Assembly (NCBI RefSeq): GCF_032854445.1
Contig: NC_088304.1
Location: 28,095,732-28,159,731, forward strand
Length of the DNA stretch: 64,000 nucleotides
Direction of reading: 5' to 3'
Source: Liolophura sinensis
Lineage: Eukaryota; Mollusca; Polyplacophora; Chitonida; Chitonidae
This document shows, piece after piece, positions 21,940-34,020 of the stretch (within the stretch, counting starts at the first letter, position 1; the number at the start of each line of letters is the position of its first letter). Below the pieces are notes generated by a model. It had not been told where the DNA came from. It searched no databases and saw nothing but the letters and a program-made list of their open reading frames with translations. The position numbers and the translations under genes were made by a program.

Positions 21940-22201
21940 CTATATTTATTTATTTATTTATTTGATTGGTGTTTTACTCCGTACTCAAGAATATTTAACT
22001 TATACTCCGGCGGTCAGCATTATGATGGGAGAAAATCAGGCACAGCCCGGATGAAACCCATGACCATGCGCAGGCTGCTGCAGGACCTTCCCACTTGCGG
22101 CCGGAGAGGAAGGCAGCATGAGCTGGACTTAAACTCACAGTGACGGCATTAGTGAGAGGCTCCTGGGTCATTACGCTGCGCTAGCGCGCTAACCAGCTGA
22201 G
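21940..22201 (-). mobile_element. SINE family 1, complete, with target-site duplication
   Basis: Complete minus-oriented copy ending at gcgctagcgcgctaaccagc. The octamer tatcaatg flanks it at 21932 and 22202. The left arm carries an uninterrupted counterpart near 19125, a clean empty site. Confidence 0.9.
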
Positions 22202-23857
22202 TATCAATGTTTTAAGATTATACAATTTATGAAGTTACTTCCAAATATACATGCTTATAAATTGTAAGCAAGATGATATTTATTAAAAAAATCAGTGGTG
22301 TTTTAGTGAAAAAGCTTCAATGGAAATTCATTATGGACCGACTTGTTTGCTACGTGTGTTTCCTAAAATATATGAAGGCCTTTTCAAGCGCACATGATTA
22401 TTTAAAGTTACGTCCGTTTATTAAAAAAAACACGCCTACTTTTTCGTTAAAACGTAAGCTGATATAAATTTTACAACACTGTCGTTTTCAGTGAAACATT
22501 TAAAAAAAAATTCCCCCCAAAACAGACGTATTTAATAGAAAACGTGTGATATGTCTACTAGGGTGATCAAAAAGCCCTTTTTATTTTAATAGCCCATCAG
22601 TTATTGCTTCCATACCGGTTGGAACACGACGGATCATGCCAAAACACATAAGGCTTGAATTATGCTGAATGAAAACAACGGCTGGTAACTCATGGAAATG
22701 CCAATTTAAATTTTGTCTGAGTTCCCGCAATGGGCCTCAAACTACGGCAAACGGTGGGGTCTCACGCACGCACATCAGCCTGTATAGGCCAGGTGTGAAC
22801 TAAGCTGGTGAAGCACCCTGTAGCCTCGTGGCTGTTGAGTTAGAATAACAACCTGCTGTTTATGAAAGCATATAACTTAACAGCTCCCGGGAGCGAAAAT
22901 CTGGGCTTTCTTTTTCCCTTGGCTTTAATTTGAAATCTAAGCTCTGTCGCTTGGTATTTTCTTATACTAGGCCTGACTGATTTGCAGTCCTCCGTAATCG
23001 AAGGGTGTGCTTTTTTGGGCCCATATTCATCAAAGATCAGATAGTTCAGAGTCAAGTTTCTAAATAATCCGACTTAGCCAAATCTAAAACTTCAAGTGAT
23101 TTTTATCAGATGACTAAGTAGTTAGTTTGTAAAAGTTAAGTTCACGTTAAAGAATTCCTTGTCTCGGTCGCTATGGTGGTTCTCGTGTACTTTTAGAAAA
23201 CGTGTCGCTCTTCTATCATTGGAGGTAAGGAGAGTTCCTTGATATGCAACAGACCTCAAAAAATTTAACAGCCGAGCTAATTGTCATGATGTCGGAATGA
23301 GAGAGTAGAAAACGTAAGGCTAACTGAACCAAACAAGATACACTGATACTCTTTGGGCTTGTGAAGGATAATCGTTTGTGTCATTAGAAATAGTCAAGTT
23401 TTCTGGGCTTATAGTCAAGTTTTCTGCATCTCAATGATAGAGGACCCGCCTGTAGTTCGCTCTTCTTCATTATAATAGGTTCTTTAAATGAATAATATTT
23501 TAAAGATATTTTATCTTTGTCAGAGGTCTTCAGGTAAGTTCTATGAAGACAAACGACAATAGAATTTAATGATGGTGTAGCTGTGTTATTTCAATAAACT
23601 TTACCCTAAGACCTCGACAATTCAACTGTATAATTTTGCTATGTGAAGACGTTATGGAGGTATATTTATGTTTAGTCCGAGGTCGACTACATTTTTGTGA
23701 GAACTGCTGCATGATCTCCCAGGTGGCAGGGACGTGCCCATTACAACCTCAACATCCTCCGACGGTCCAGATTTGCGTGTCGTTTTGTCCATTATAGCTC
23801 TAGAGTAACGGTGTGTAGATCCACCTGTACAACGAGTAGAAATATTAATCTGATTGA

Positions 23858-24146
23858 GCGAGTACTTGGGGTTTAACGTCGTGTTTAGGTTAGGTTAATA
23901 TATGACGACGAAGGAATCCTTAGGGCATATATAATGTACCTCCCTGTTGCAGGTTCCACCGCTCTTTTATCTACTGCTGCTTCACTGAGACGACTTACAG
24001 AAAGCAAGTAAACTGCTCCGCCCGAGCCATTATACTGATACAGGTCAACCAGTGATTGCACTATCCCCTCCATGCCGAACGCCAAAGTCTTAGGTGTGAC
24101 ACGACCCAGGATGGGTACGCTCTACCAACTGTACTATCCGGGCTGG
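23858..24146 (-). mobile_element. SINE family 2, tRNA-Lys-like head, with target-site duplication
   Basis: On the minus strand the element opens GCCCGGATAGTACAGTTGG, TAGAGCGTACCC and CTGGGTCGTG, resembling a tRNA-Lys 5' half and TpsiC region, and ends in a tail whose plus-strand form is gagcgagtacttggggttta. The 13-base string ttaatctgattga flanks it at 23845 and 24147. Assignment to tRNA-Lys is by eye. Confidence 0.85.
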
Positions 24147-24180
24147 TTAATCTGATTGAAAGAAGGGTCTGCTTAGCCCA

Positions 24181-25186
24181 GTGAACCTACGCTCATAATA
24201 TCAGCGGGTATGCCTCAGCAGGCCGTTCATTTCACCAGCTGATAAAGGTAGCAGTATTTCTCGTTATTGACCTACTTAGGGAAGCCCTGCACATTTATGT
24301 GTAAAATGCACTGATCATGATGGTTAAGTTGTTCTATGTTGTCATAATCATTTTTGAATTCCCTTTAAACAGTCTAATAATTACAGTTTTTGCATGTTCC
24401 AGTATTAACAAAATGATGGATGGTGAGGAGATACAGTATGTCAAAGTTATTACTGCCATATTTTCCATGTTGGTTATAGTTCTAATTTGCACAATTTTCC
24501 ACAGTAGAAATAGTTTCATGTCTCATTGATTTTTTTTAAGTTCATAGATGTTGTAAGGCACATGTATTAACTTAATGCGCATGTTTTTGCCCTGCATGCA
24601 TATACTAATTTGTACACGATTTAAACAATGCTTTATCTTTAAATTTTTGTGAAATGCGACTTTCAAGTGAAATATGCTGCATAACACGTTGAGAAATATT
24701 GAATAAACAATGAAATGTACAAGTCTTACATACATCACGAACCTTGTAAGTCCCATCACAGTTTTAGTCAAAAATGTTTATCTTTCTTCAGTAGCTGATT
24801 GTCAGACTGACATTTGTTTGTGATAATTCGTCGGCTTCAATTTTGATGTGACACACTGGCAGACACTTCCATTGAAAACAATCATGTAAGTTACTGCTGA
24901 AAATAGTGCATATTACAGAAGGAATGTTTTATTACAATTAAATAGTTATAAAAATCAATATTTGTTCGTCTTTGGATGTTTAGTGTAAACTTAAAAGCTA
25001 GATGTATTTATTGTATTGATGTAATATTCAGAATAAATCTGTCATACAGTTTTGAGAGAAACTAATAACATTAATTACATGTACATGTGCTACGCATTGA
25101 TTTATTCATAGTAATGTGTGCTAATAATTTTTTGTATTTGCAATATCGCAATTCTTATTTCTCAATAACAAGTATTTATACTGTAG
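24181..25186. other. AT-rich spacer
   Basis: No gene recognised. A hydrophobic 70-residue frame at 24317-24529 and its antisense frame are composition effects as far as I can tell. Confidence 0.4.
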
Positions 25187-25264
25187 GAAGACAAGCTGGC
25201 TGTACATCAAGTGACTGAGCCATTGGTCAGTGCATCACTTCTACAAGGCAGATCAACGAAAAGG
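25187..25264 (+). CDS. Candidate internal exon of unknown gene
   Basis: 78 bases that keep one frame from an acceptor (ttatactgtag) to a donor (agg/gtatgg), phase 0 to phase 0. The 26 residues begin EDKLAVHQVTEPLVSASL and end LQGRSTKR, a normal-looking composition unlike the AT-rich surroundings. No partner exon was identified within several kb and I do not recognise the peptide. It could be one exon of a gene with long introns, or chance. Confidence 0.22.
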
Positions 25265-26400
25265 GTATGGGTTCTTTAATACAAAGGTATATAATGTTAG
25301 TATGATGGTTTTTGTGCATCTGATCTGATTTTTGTGCTTCAAATGATAAGACACAAAAGAAAACAACCAAACAATCGTTGTTGTTTTTTTAAGTTACAAT
25401 ATTGATTTGCACAAGTGTATGGCAGATTTAGCCTTGTTTAATGAACAGTAATACCACCGCTTCATGTAATTAGATCAGTGTTAAACGTTTTATCATACTT
25501 ATGTCTAGTGTATCAGACACCCAAAATTTAGAGATAAACTATTACATTTGTTTAAATCAACTATTCCAGGGTTCAGGCTAGCAAAGAAGGTGATGGCTGT
25601 TAATAAACCACATGTCATTTAATTAGAGAGCCTAAATTTATATCTCCGAAGTTTACTACTGTGAAGTACATGGTGTATCTTTCCAGTGTTCGTGATCATT
25701 TGAACACGAAAATCGCCTCTTTCAGTTTCAGTAACATTAGTTCAGGTGTAATGTGTAGATCCCCCTGCGAGACACTGTATTATAATGTTGTGTTAAAATA
25801 GGTGCTTCCGTGCGTGCATCACTTTGTCTGCACATATACAGTCCCACTATGTGTTTCTACTGTTCTCAGCTGTCTCTTTAAAACTGCTTTGCATATTCAT
25901 ACTTCATTCAATACGTTGCTTACACTACTGAATTGTGCACTGTCATAGTTTACTTTTTCTCAGATTTTTCAAAATTGACTTCAGGTCTGTCTGCTTTCCA
26001 TACAACTGAAACTGTATATTCTAAACATTTTTGTATATTAACATGAAAGTAGTTTTAATAGGTAGCTTACCCATTCAGGGCCTAATCTAGGATAAAAGTT
26101 TGGGCACCCACACAACGTGGGGAAGTGTACAGTTTATATGCTTTGACTTGTCTGCTTTAATAACAGGCTATATGAGGCTTTTTTTTTTACCTAAATAACC
26201 TCTCAAACTACTTTAACAGCTCTTTAGAATTATAAATCAAATGTTTTGGGTACACGCGCTAACCATATATCGCATGTTTGTGAAAACTGGTTCGGGGGAC
26301 GATAGCCAACGGAACACAATATATGTTTATTAGACTGTTTGACTGAAATCCATATCATTTCATTGTCATTTTCTAAACCGCCTCTACGCATAGCACTAAT
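25265..26400. other. AT-rich spacer
   Basis: I see nothing in it beyond AT-rich unique sequence. Confidence 0.4.
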
Positions 26401-26407
26401 TGATCAC

Positions 26408-26913
26408 TTATAATAAATCGCTATTCCCCCCCCCTCCATATCGGTGTCTATCTTTTCGTTCTATACAGTATCCATTTAGGTTGACTATTTTATCGGGTAT
26501 ATCAGAACCAACCCAGGTTTTTGAGACACATATAATATCATAATTATGTCGGTTACATAACAAGGTGCAGACCTCATCGGGTTTAGAATAAGAGGAGAGG
26601 TTGTCCTTACTTTGAGCAAGTAAACTACGAGCATTAAAGTGACAAATTTTCAAATTATGCTGATATGACGGCCCTGGATTTACATGTATGTAAAACCACA
26701 TCTAAGTAATAAAATCATATGTATAGTTAAAAAGTAATGTTGAGTACAGAGCGTAGAGAGAATAGCAATAATACGAAGACCAAGACGTGAACTCTGTGCT
26801 ATAATTGCATAGCAAAGGTGCTCGTAAAACTTAAGTAACTTAACATCCGATTTTTTTATGATATAAAAAATTATTCCCTCTATTGCCACTCTATACTGAT
26901 TTAAGTCACCCAT
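26408..26913 (-). pseudogene. LINE 5' fragment: 2A-like NPGP motif and start of AP endonuclease
   Basis: On the minus strand a first frame ends MILLLRCG, and after a shift the next reads FYIHVNPGP, then LKICHFNARSLLAQSKD, YDIICVSKTWVGSDIPD and GYCIERKDRHRYGGGG. This is the N-terminal region of an AP-endonuclease LINE of the CR1/L2 type. NPGP directly before the endonuclease is the place where some such elements carry a 2A-like ribosome-skipping sequence. The copy is frame-shifted and cut off at a run of G, so inactive. Confidence 0.75.
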
Positions 26914-27156
26914 GATATATATAAGGATAAGTATAAAGGAAGCACATGCTCGGAAACTCCACCAACCATGGTAGGGAATTTCATGAGTTTATAAGTATTT
27001 ACTGTACCTAATTTCACGAGTTGATTAACTTTTATTCTATAACGATAATTCATGTAAGATGTGGATATTTCACATGTACTTGTAGGTAAATGTGGTGTTA
27101 AGTTAATTATCTGACATAATAAACGGTATAGCACGAGTGACCACCTCTATCGCAAT
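26914..27156. other. Short spacer
   Basis: Nothing recognised. Confidence 0.4.
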
Positions 27157-27405
27157 AATGAGTGAGTGAGTGAGTGAGTGAGTGCTTGGGGTTTAACGTC
27201 GTACTTTTTCAGTCATATGACGACGAAGGAATCCTTAGAGTGTATGTAATGTGCCTCCTTGTTGCAGGACGGATTCCACCGCTCTTTTATCTAGTGCTGT
27301 TTCACTTTCACCGACACACCTTTCCGGAGGCAAGTAAGCCGCACCATCCGAGCTGTTATACTGATGCGGGTCAACGAGTCGTTGCACTATCCCCTTAATG
27401 GGTAG
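27157..27405 (-). mobile_element. SINE family 2, 5'-truncated
   Basis: Begins with seven gagt repeats, then gcttggggtttaacgtcgta, catatgacgacgaaggaatc, and ends at gcactatccccttaatgg. Same order as the copy at 23858 but without the tRNA-like head. Confidence 0.85.
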
Positions 27406-27499
27406 AATCGAAGAACAGTAATTGGTATAGTTATCAAGAACATTTATATAGCATACAAGAATGAAAGTTGTAAGGATGAGGAAATATTTACACTTAGCC

Positions 27500-28180
27500 T
27501 TCCGCACGGTTCCAAACACGTAAATCACACACATCCATATTCGGTCCACACGACTACCGTATATCCCACACGTAATCACCTACACCCAAATTCGGTCCAC
27601 ACGGTTCCTGTATGTGCCACACGTAAATCAAGCATATCCCGATTCAGCCCAGACGGTTCCTATATGTGTCACATATGTATCTCCCACATAAAGATTCACT
27701 CCACACGTTTTCAATATATTAAACACATAGATCACACACATTTACTCGACACGGCTACCTAGTGTGGCACACGAAATCACTTCTTATTTAGGCCACAGGT
27801 AAGTGACACACATCCTGATTCACTCTACACGGCTCCTTTTTGTGCCACACGTAAATCACACACATCCAGATTCAGTCCACACGAATCCTGTGTCGCACAT
27901 ATCTCTCCCACATGCAGATTCACTCCACTTGGTTCCTGTATGTGCCAAACGTAAATGACACATATCCATATTTAGTCCACACGGAACCCGTATGTGCCAC
28001 ACGGTTCCTATATGCGCCACACAAATTATCCACAAGCAGATTTAGTTCACCCGGTTCGTATTTGTGCCACACGTTAATCACTCACTCAGAATCGGTCCAC
28101 ACACTTCATATGGATGTGCCACACGTAAATGGCCCACACTGAAATTCACACAAGTAGGCGTCCCCAAATGTATCACACAT
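27500..28180 (+). repeat. Minisatellite, about 51-bp unit, roughly 13 diverged copies
   Basis: Repeats of cacacgtaaatcacacacat, ccatattcggtccacac and ggttcctgtatgtgccac recur at about 50-51 bases (for example 27542, 27592, 27643). Copies are heavily diverged. Confidence 0.9.
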
Positions 28181-28850
28181 TACCCTTATATGAGCCGAAG
28201 CACTTACAAAAGCGCTTCCTGAAAACAACTTTTATGATTTTCTAACTTTAATACATAGTCTTTCTTTTCTTTAAACTGAACCTTAGTCTGGTGGCAATTT
28301 GCCAACACTCTCGACGCTTATTTGGATTTACTTTGGTAAGATATTTTAATAAGCGCTCATATCACAAATAATCTCTCAAAGATTCCCCTAAACTGGTGCT
28401 GTATTAAATCCAGGTGTTCCTCGAATACACAGATTATATGTATGCTTGGAGTTTAACGTTGAATACAGAGTGTATTACAAAGCACAGTATCCTATGGGTT
28501 TTTAATGTCACACAAACGTGTTCAGCCACGAAGTGAAAAGAATTCTTTTTGTAACTTTGACAACCACATGTCAACATAACCTTAAGCACAATGCTTAGAT
28601 ATACAGCTGTACCTTAAGTAAAACACGCCGCTTTTGTCACGTTATTCAAAGTGGTTTTCACCAGGCTTTTTACATCTGCACAGGGGTGTATCAACTACTA
28701 TCTGTGTCAAGGGAAATCTTGTTGTAGGCAGTCCAGTCAATTCCCCTAGCCGGTTGTTTATGCAAATATAAGCTCGGATACATGAAAATAGAAAAAAAGT
28801 GAAGTTTGAAAGCGTAAAAACATGTCCAAGCAAAGGACTGTGAGTGCATG
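28181..28850. other. Spacer between minisatellites
   Basis: A SINE-tail-like gcttggagtttaacgttgaa lies near 28444. Otherwise nothing recognised. Confidence 0.45.
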
Positions 28851-28854
28851 GCAC

Positions 28855-29905
28855 CTAGTAACCAGAGTAATTGACAAAAACGATTTTGTGACAGTAAGTG
28901 CGTGGTATACCTGGTAAACAGAGCAATGGCCAGAAAACATTTTGTGACGGTAAATGCGTAGTATACCCAGTAAACAGAGGAATGCGCAGAAAAGATTTTG
29001 TGACAGTGAGGACGTGGTATACCTGGTAAACAGAGCAATGACCAGAAAAGATTTTTGGCTAAAAGTGAGTGGTTTACCCAGTAAACTGAACAATAAGTAG
29101 AAAAGAATTTGTGACAGAAAATGCGTGGTATACCTGGTAAACAGAGCAAAGACCAGAACAGATTTTGTGACACCAAGTGTCTGGTATGCCTGGTAAACAG
29201 AGCAATGACTGGAAAAGATTTTTGACTAAAAGTGAGTGGTTTACCCAGTAAACTGAGCAATAAGTAAAAAAGAATTTGTGACAGCAAGTGCGTGGTATAC
29301 CTGGTAAACAGAGCAATGAGCAAAAACGATTTTGTGACAGTGAGAGCGTGGTATATCTGGTAAACAGAGCAATGACCAGAAAAGATTTTGTGACAGTGAG
29401 TGCGCGGTATATCCAGTAGAGAAATCAGAGAGGAGAAAAGATTTTGCGACAGTGAGTGCGTGGTATACCTGGAAAACACAGCAATTAGCAGAAAACATTT
29501 TGTGATAGTAAGTATGTGGCGCCCAGTAAATAGAGCAATGAGCAGAAAAGATTTGGCGACAGTGAGGGCGTGGTATATCTGGTAAACACAACAATGAGCA
29601 GAAAAGAGTTTGTGACTGTGAGTGCGTGGTGTACCGAGTAAACAGAGCAATGACCTGAAAGACTTCCTGACAGTCAGGGCGTGGTATATCTGGTAAACAG
29701 AGCAATGGACAGAAAAGGTTTTGTGAGTGTGAGTGCGTGATATACCTGATAAAAAGAGCAATGACCAGGAAAGAGTTTGTGACAGTGAATGCGTGGTATA
29801 TCTAGTGAACAGAGCAATGAGCAAAATAGATTTTGTGACAGTGAGGGTGTGGTATACCTAGTAAACAGAGCAAGAAGCAGAATAGACTTTGTAAAAGTGA
29901 ATGCA
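28855..29905 (+). repeat. Minisatellite, about 58-bp unit, roughly 18 copies
   Basis: Unit aaaagattttgtgacagtga plus gtgcgtggtatacctggtaa plus acagagcaatgaccag. The minus strand is open over 377 codons purely because the unit lacks stops. Confidence 0.95.
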
Positions 29906-29914
29906 AGCAGATTT

Positions 29915-30310
29915 GATTCTGTGATACCAGTTATTTAGGTGAAACACCAGAATGGATTCTGTGATACCACGTATTCAGGTGAATTAGCAGAATGAAATCC
30001 GTGATACCAGGTATACAGGTCACTTAGGAAAACGGATTCACTGATACCAGGTATTCAACTGACTTGGTAGAATGGATGTTGTGATAGCAGGTCTTGTGGT
30101 GAATTAGCCGAATGAATTCCGTGATACCAGGTATACAGGTCACTTAGGAAAATTGATTCACTGATACCAAGTATTCAGCTGACTTGGTAGAATGGATGTT
30201 GTAATACCAGGCACTCAGGTGAATTAGCCAAATGGATTTTGGGATGAAAGGCTTTCAGGTGAATTAACAGAATTGATTCTCTCATAACAGGTATTTAGGT
30301 GAATGCGTGT
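29915..30310 (+). repeat. Minisatellite, 40-bp unit, about 10 copies
   Basis: Unit gattctgtgataccaggtat plus tcaggtgaattagcagaatg. The motif gtgatacc recurs exactly 40 bases apart at 29921, 29961, 30001 and onward. Confidence 0.95.
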
Positions 30311-30419
30311 CATACATCTAGTCAGGGCAATTAACATACTAGACACTGTCATCCTGTGATTAGATGAAAGTAGTTATGCTGTGGATGACGTGATACACGA
30401 CGTCAAACAACAAGGGGGT

Positions 30420-32600
30420 AGGTGAAAACACCGCTCGGTGTGACTGGGCATAGGTTAAACCATCGCTCTGTGTGAGGGGGGATAGATTAAAACATTGCTC
30501 GGTGTGACATGGTATAGATCAAACCTCGCTCAATGTCAGTGGGGATATGTTAAACATCGCTTGGTGTGACTGAGAATATGTTAAAACATGGCACTATGTG
30601 ACTGGAGATAGGTTAAACATCTTTCGGTTTGAGTGGGGTTAGGCTAAAACATCGCTTGGTGTGAGTGGAGATAGGTTAAACACCACTCATTGTGACTGAG
30701 GATAGGTTAAAACACGGTACGGTGTGACTGAACATATGTTAAAGCATCGCTCTGTGTGACTGGGCATAGGTTAAATCATCGCTCGGTGTGAGTGGGGATA
30801 GATTAAAACATTGCTCGGTGTGACATGGTATAGATCAAACCTCCCTCAATGTCAGTGGGGATATGTTAAACATCGCTTGGTGTGACTAAGAATATGTTAA
30901 AACATGGCACGATGTGACTGGAGATAGGTTAAACATCTTTCGGTTTGAGTGGGGTTAGGCTAAAACATCGCTTGGTGTGAGTGGAGATAGGTTAAACACC
31001 ACTCATTGTGACTGAGGATAGGTTAAAACCCGGCACGGTGTGACTGAACATAGGTTAAAGCATCGCTCTATGTGACTGCGGATAGGTTAAACACAGCTTA
31101 TTGTATGTGGGGATAGGTTAAACACGGCACGGTGTGACTGGACATAGGTTAAAACATCGCTCCATGTGATTGGTGATAGGTGAAACATCGCTCGATGTGA
31201 TTGGGGTTAGGTTAAAGCATCGCTTGGTGCCAGAAGGAAAGGTCAAAGCATCGCACGGTGTGATTGAGGACAGGATATATACACGAAATATTTATTTTAG
31301 TTTATTTTTAGTTCGGTGTTACTGGGAATAGATTGAAAAATCGTTCGGTGTAAGTGGGGATAGATAAAAACATCGCTCTGTGTGAATGGGGATAAGTTAA
31401 AGCATCGCTCTATGTGACTGCGGATAGGTTAAACACAGCTTATTGTATGTGGGGATAGGTTAAACACGGCGCGGTGTGACTGGACATAGGTTAAAACATC
31501 GCTCCATGTGATTGGTGATAGGTGAAACATCGCTCGATGTGATTGGGGTTAGGTTAAAGCATCGCTTGGTGCCAGAAGGAAAGGTCAAAGCATCGCACGG
31601 TGTGACTGAGGACAGAATATATACACGAAATATTTATTTTAGTTTATTTTTAGTTCGGTGTTACTGGGAATAGATTGAAAAATCGTTCGGTGTAAGTGGG
31701 GGTAGGTGAAAACATCGCTCGGTGTGATTGAACATAGGTTAAAGCATCGCTCTATGTGACTGTGGATAGGTTAAACACAGCTTATTGTATGTGGGGATAG
31801 GTTAAACACGGCGCGGTGTGGCTGCACATAGGTTAAAACATCGCTCCATGTGATTGGTGATAGGTGAAACATCGCTCGATGTGATTGGATTTAGGTTAAA
31901 GCATCGCTTGGTGCCAGAAGGAAAGGTCAAAGAATCGCACGGTGTGACTGAGGACAGAATATATACACGAAATATTTATTTTAGTTTATTTTTAGTTCGG
32001 TGTTACTGGGAATAGATTGAAAAACCGCTCAGTGTTATTGGGGATAGATTAAAACGTAATACGCTGTGACTGGGTATAGATTAAAACATCATTCGGTGTG
32101 ACTGGAAATAGGTTAAACATCGCTCGGTGAGAGTGGGAAAGGTCAAAACATCGCTCGTTTTGACTGGCGATAAGTTAAAACATCGTACGGTGTGACTGAG
32201 GCTACGTTTAACCATCGCTTGGTATGACTGGAAATATGTTAAAAACATCGCTTGGCGTGACTGGGAGTGTGTTAAAACATGGTACAGTGTGAGTGGGAAT
32301 AGGTTAAAACGTCGTTCGGTGCGAGTGGGGACAGGTTAAAACATCGTTCGTTTTGACTGGAGATAGGTTAAAACAACGTACGGTGTGACTGAGGCTACGT
32401 TAAAACATCGGTTGGTATGGCTGGAAATATGTTTAAAACATCGCTTGGCGTGACTGGGAGTATGTTTAAACATGGTGCAGTGTGAGTGGGAATAGGTTAA
32501 AACGCCGTTCAGTGCAAGTGAGGATAGGTTAAAACATAGTTCCAGGTGACTGGGGGTAGGTTAAACATCGCTCGATGTGATTGAGGATAGAATATTCTCA
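30420..32600 (+). repeat. Minisatellite, about 32-bp unit with higher-order repeats
   Basis: Basic unit catcgctcggtgtgactggg plus gataggttaaaa, about 68 copies. Larger units are visible: a 316-base duplication (30505 against 30821) and three 342-base units marked by a distinct segment gacagaatatatacacgaaa at 31269, 31611 and 31953. Confidence 0.95.
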
Positions 32601-33720
32601 AGAGATATTTATTTTAGCTCTTCAATTCAATATCAACGGAAAGTCATTCGTATGACTCATTCACTTAGTTCCAGGAAATGCCGTACTTTACCTCTAGTCA
32701 GGTCTACAAGCATAACTCCGAATATTTGGTTGTCTTGAGGCTTTCACATTGAAGAAAGGCCCACATTTAGGGTTTTACACATATGCGACCTCTATACCAC
32801 CGTAGCTTAAAATTCTCTGTTTAAATGAATGAATGATTAGGGTTTAACGTCATATTGACAGCATTTTAGCCAAACCGCGTTATAGCTTAACATGTTATAG
32901 AACTTGTTATAGAACATGTTATAGAACAAGGAAACAGTTGTCTTTGCATATGACAATGATTACATCCAGAATTAATACAAACAGAAAACTGACGATATTG
33001 AAACCAGCAAATATCAGTTTGTGTGCTACATGAGTTGACGTCCTGTTCTTATCACCCATGTAAATAAAGCCATTGGAGGAAAGAAGTGATTTAGTTCATC
33101 AACATAGTTGTTGTCTAATCAGTGAGACACTCTGAAATATACAGCTGTAAGAGCAGACCAGTTAATGAACAGTTGGCAAAAAAATCTGATGTGAATCAAA
33201 TATCTCATCACCGTTATCATACGTTAAATATCAAGGCTTGTTCCGGATTACCTCTTTTGTGTAAAAAAGGAATGAAGACGGAGAAAACAGGAATGGCTAA
33301 TTATTCAGTTTTGCGTTCATTTTTATCTTCCTCATCAAGAGCTAGACGATAGGTAAAAAAGCAATTTAATATTGACTAAACCAGAGGCTCTTGGAATTTA
33401 ATTACGTAAATGTTTACAGATTGTATAAGATCTCATGCCCTAAACACAGGTCTTGGCTTCACACTTCAGGCTAAAATATAATAAAACTTGGCATATTGAA
33501 AAATATGTAGTCACCCTATATGATCGATTCATTTCCTTCAGGTAATGACCTATAATAATCAATTTTGGTGACAAGTGCACTGTTTTGATCCGCTTTTTTT
33601 CCACCGTGTCAAACTTCAACCCACATTCCTCGACAGATCTCGTTTCGTTTTGTGCAAAAAAAATTAATTGTATTTGAGCTGATTTGCTTTAGATCTTTAA
33701 AAAAAATAGCGATGAGCGAA
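32601..33720. other. Spacer
   Basis: Contains a short fragment of a third repeat family (32822-32885) and a small tandem agaacatgttatagaac near 32898-32930. A 76-residue frame at 33122-33352 has no recognised features. Confidence 0.4.
32822..32885 (+). repeat. Repeat family 3 fragment (gaatgattagggtttaacgt)
   Basis: Similar in order to 48964-49028 and 59873-59937: gaatgaatga, a gtttaacgtca block, then a ttttagccaaa block. Confidence 0.55.
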
Positions 33721-33721
33721 G

Positions 33722-33935
33722 CCAGGGTATGTTCTACTTTATGACATGATATACTGGGTGCCGGGTATCATCAGGTACGGAATATGTAGATGACGCTCAG
33801 AAGCACAGCGGTGAGAAGGCTGGGTATGTTCTACTTTATGACATGATTATATACTGGGTGCCGGGTATCATCAGGTACGGAATATGTGGATGACGCTAAG
33901 AAGCACCGCGATGAGAAGGCTGGGTATGTTCTGCT
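33722..33935 (+). repeat. Two and a partial copies of a 109-bp unit
   Basis: The block gggtatgttctactttatga followed by tactgggtgccgggtatcat and caggtacggaatatgt occurs at 33726 and 33832; a third partial start lies at 33922. Confidence 0.9.
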
Positions 33936-34020
33936 TTGTCGAATTTCCTCCACAGTAAGATGGAATCTGGGCGTACTGAATTGCTTGAAAGAGGTTGTTG
34001 AGTTTTTGCACTACAGTTTT

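Larger units (their letters stand above)
21318..24180 (-). repeat. Inverted duplication, right arm
   Basis: Reverse complement of the left arm 17364-19853 with many point differences. It contains two SINE insertions absent from the left arm (21940-22201 and 23858-24146), each with a target-site duplication, and only one unit of the 19-bp minisatellite. Confidence 0.85.

Noticed and set aside
28691-29824. 377-codon minus-strand open frame, the longest in the window
   Set aside because: It translates the 58-bp minisatellite; the peptide repeats SLLCLPGIPRTH-like strings and exists only because the unit lacks minus-strand stops.
29915-30310. Regularly spaced 40-bp repeats considered as a CRISPR-like array
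   Set aside because: There are no unique spacers; units are contiguous tandem copies in a eukaryotic genome, and no cas genes are near.
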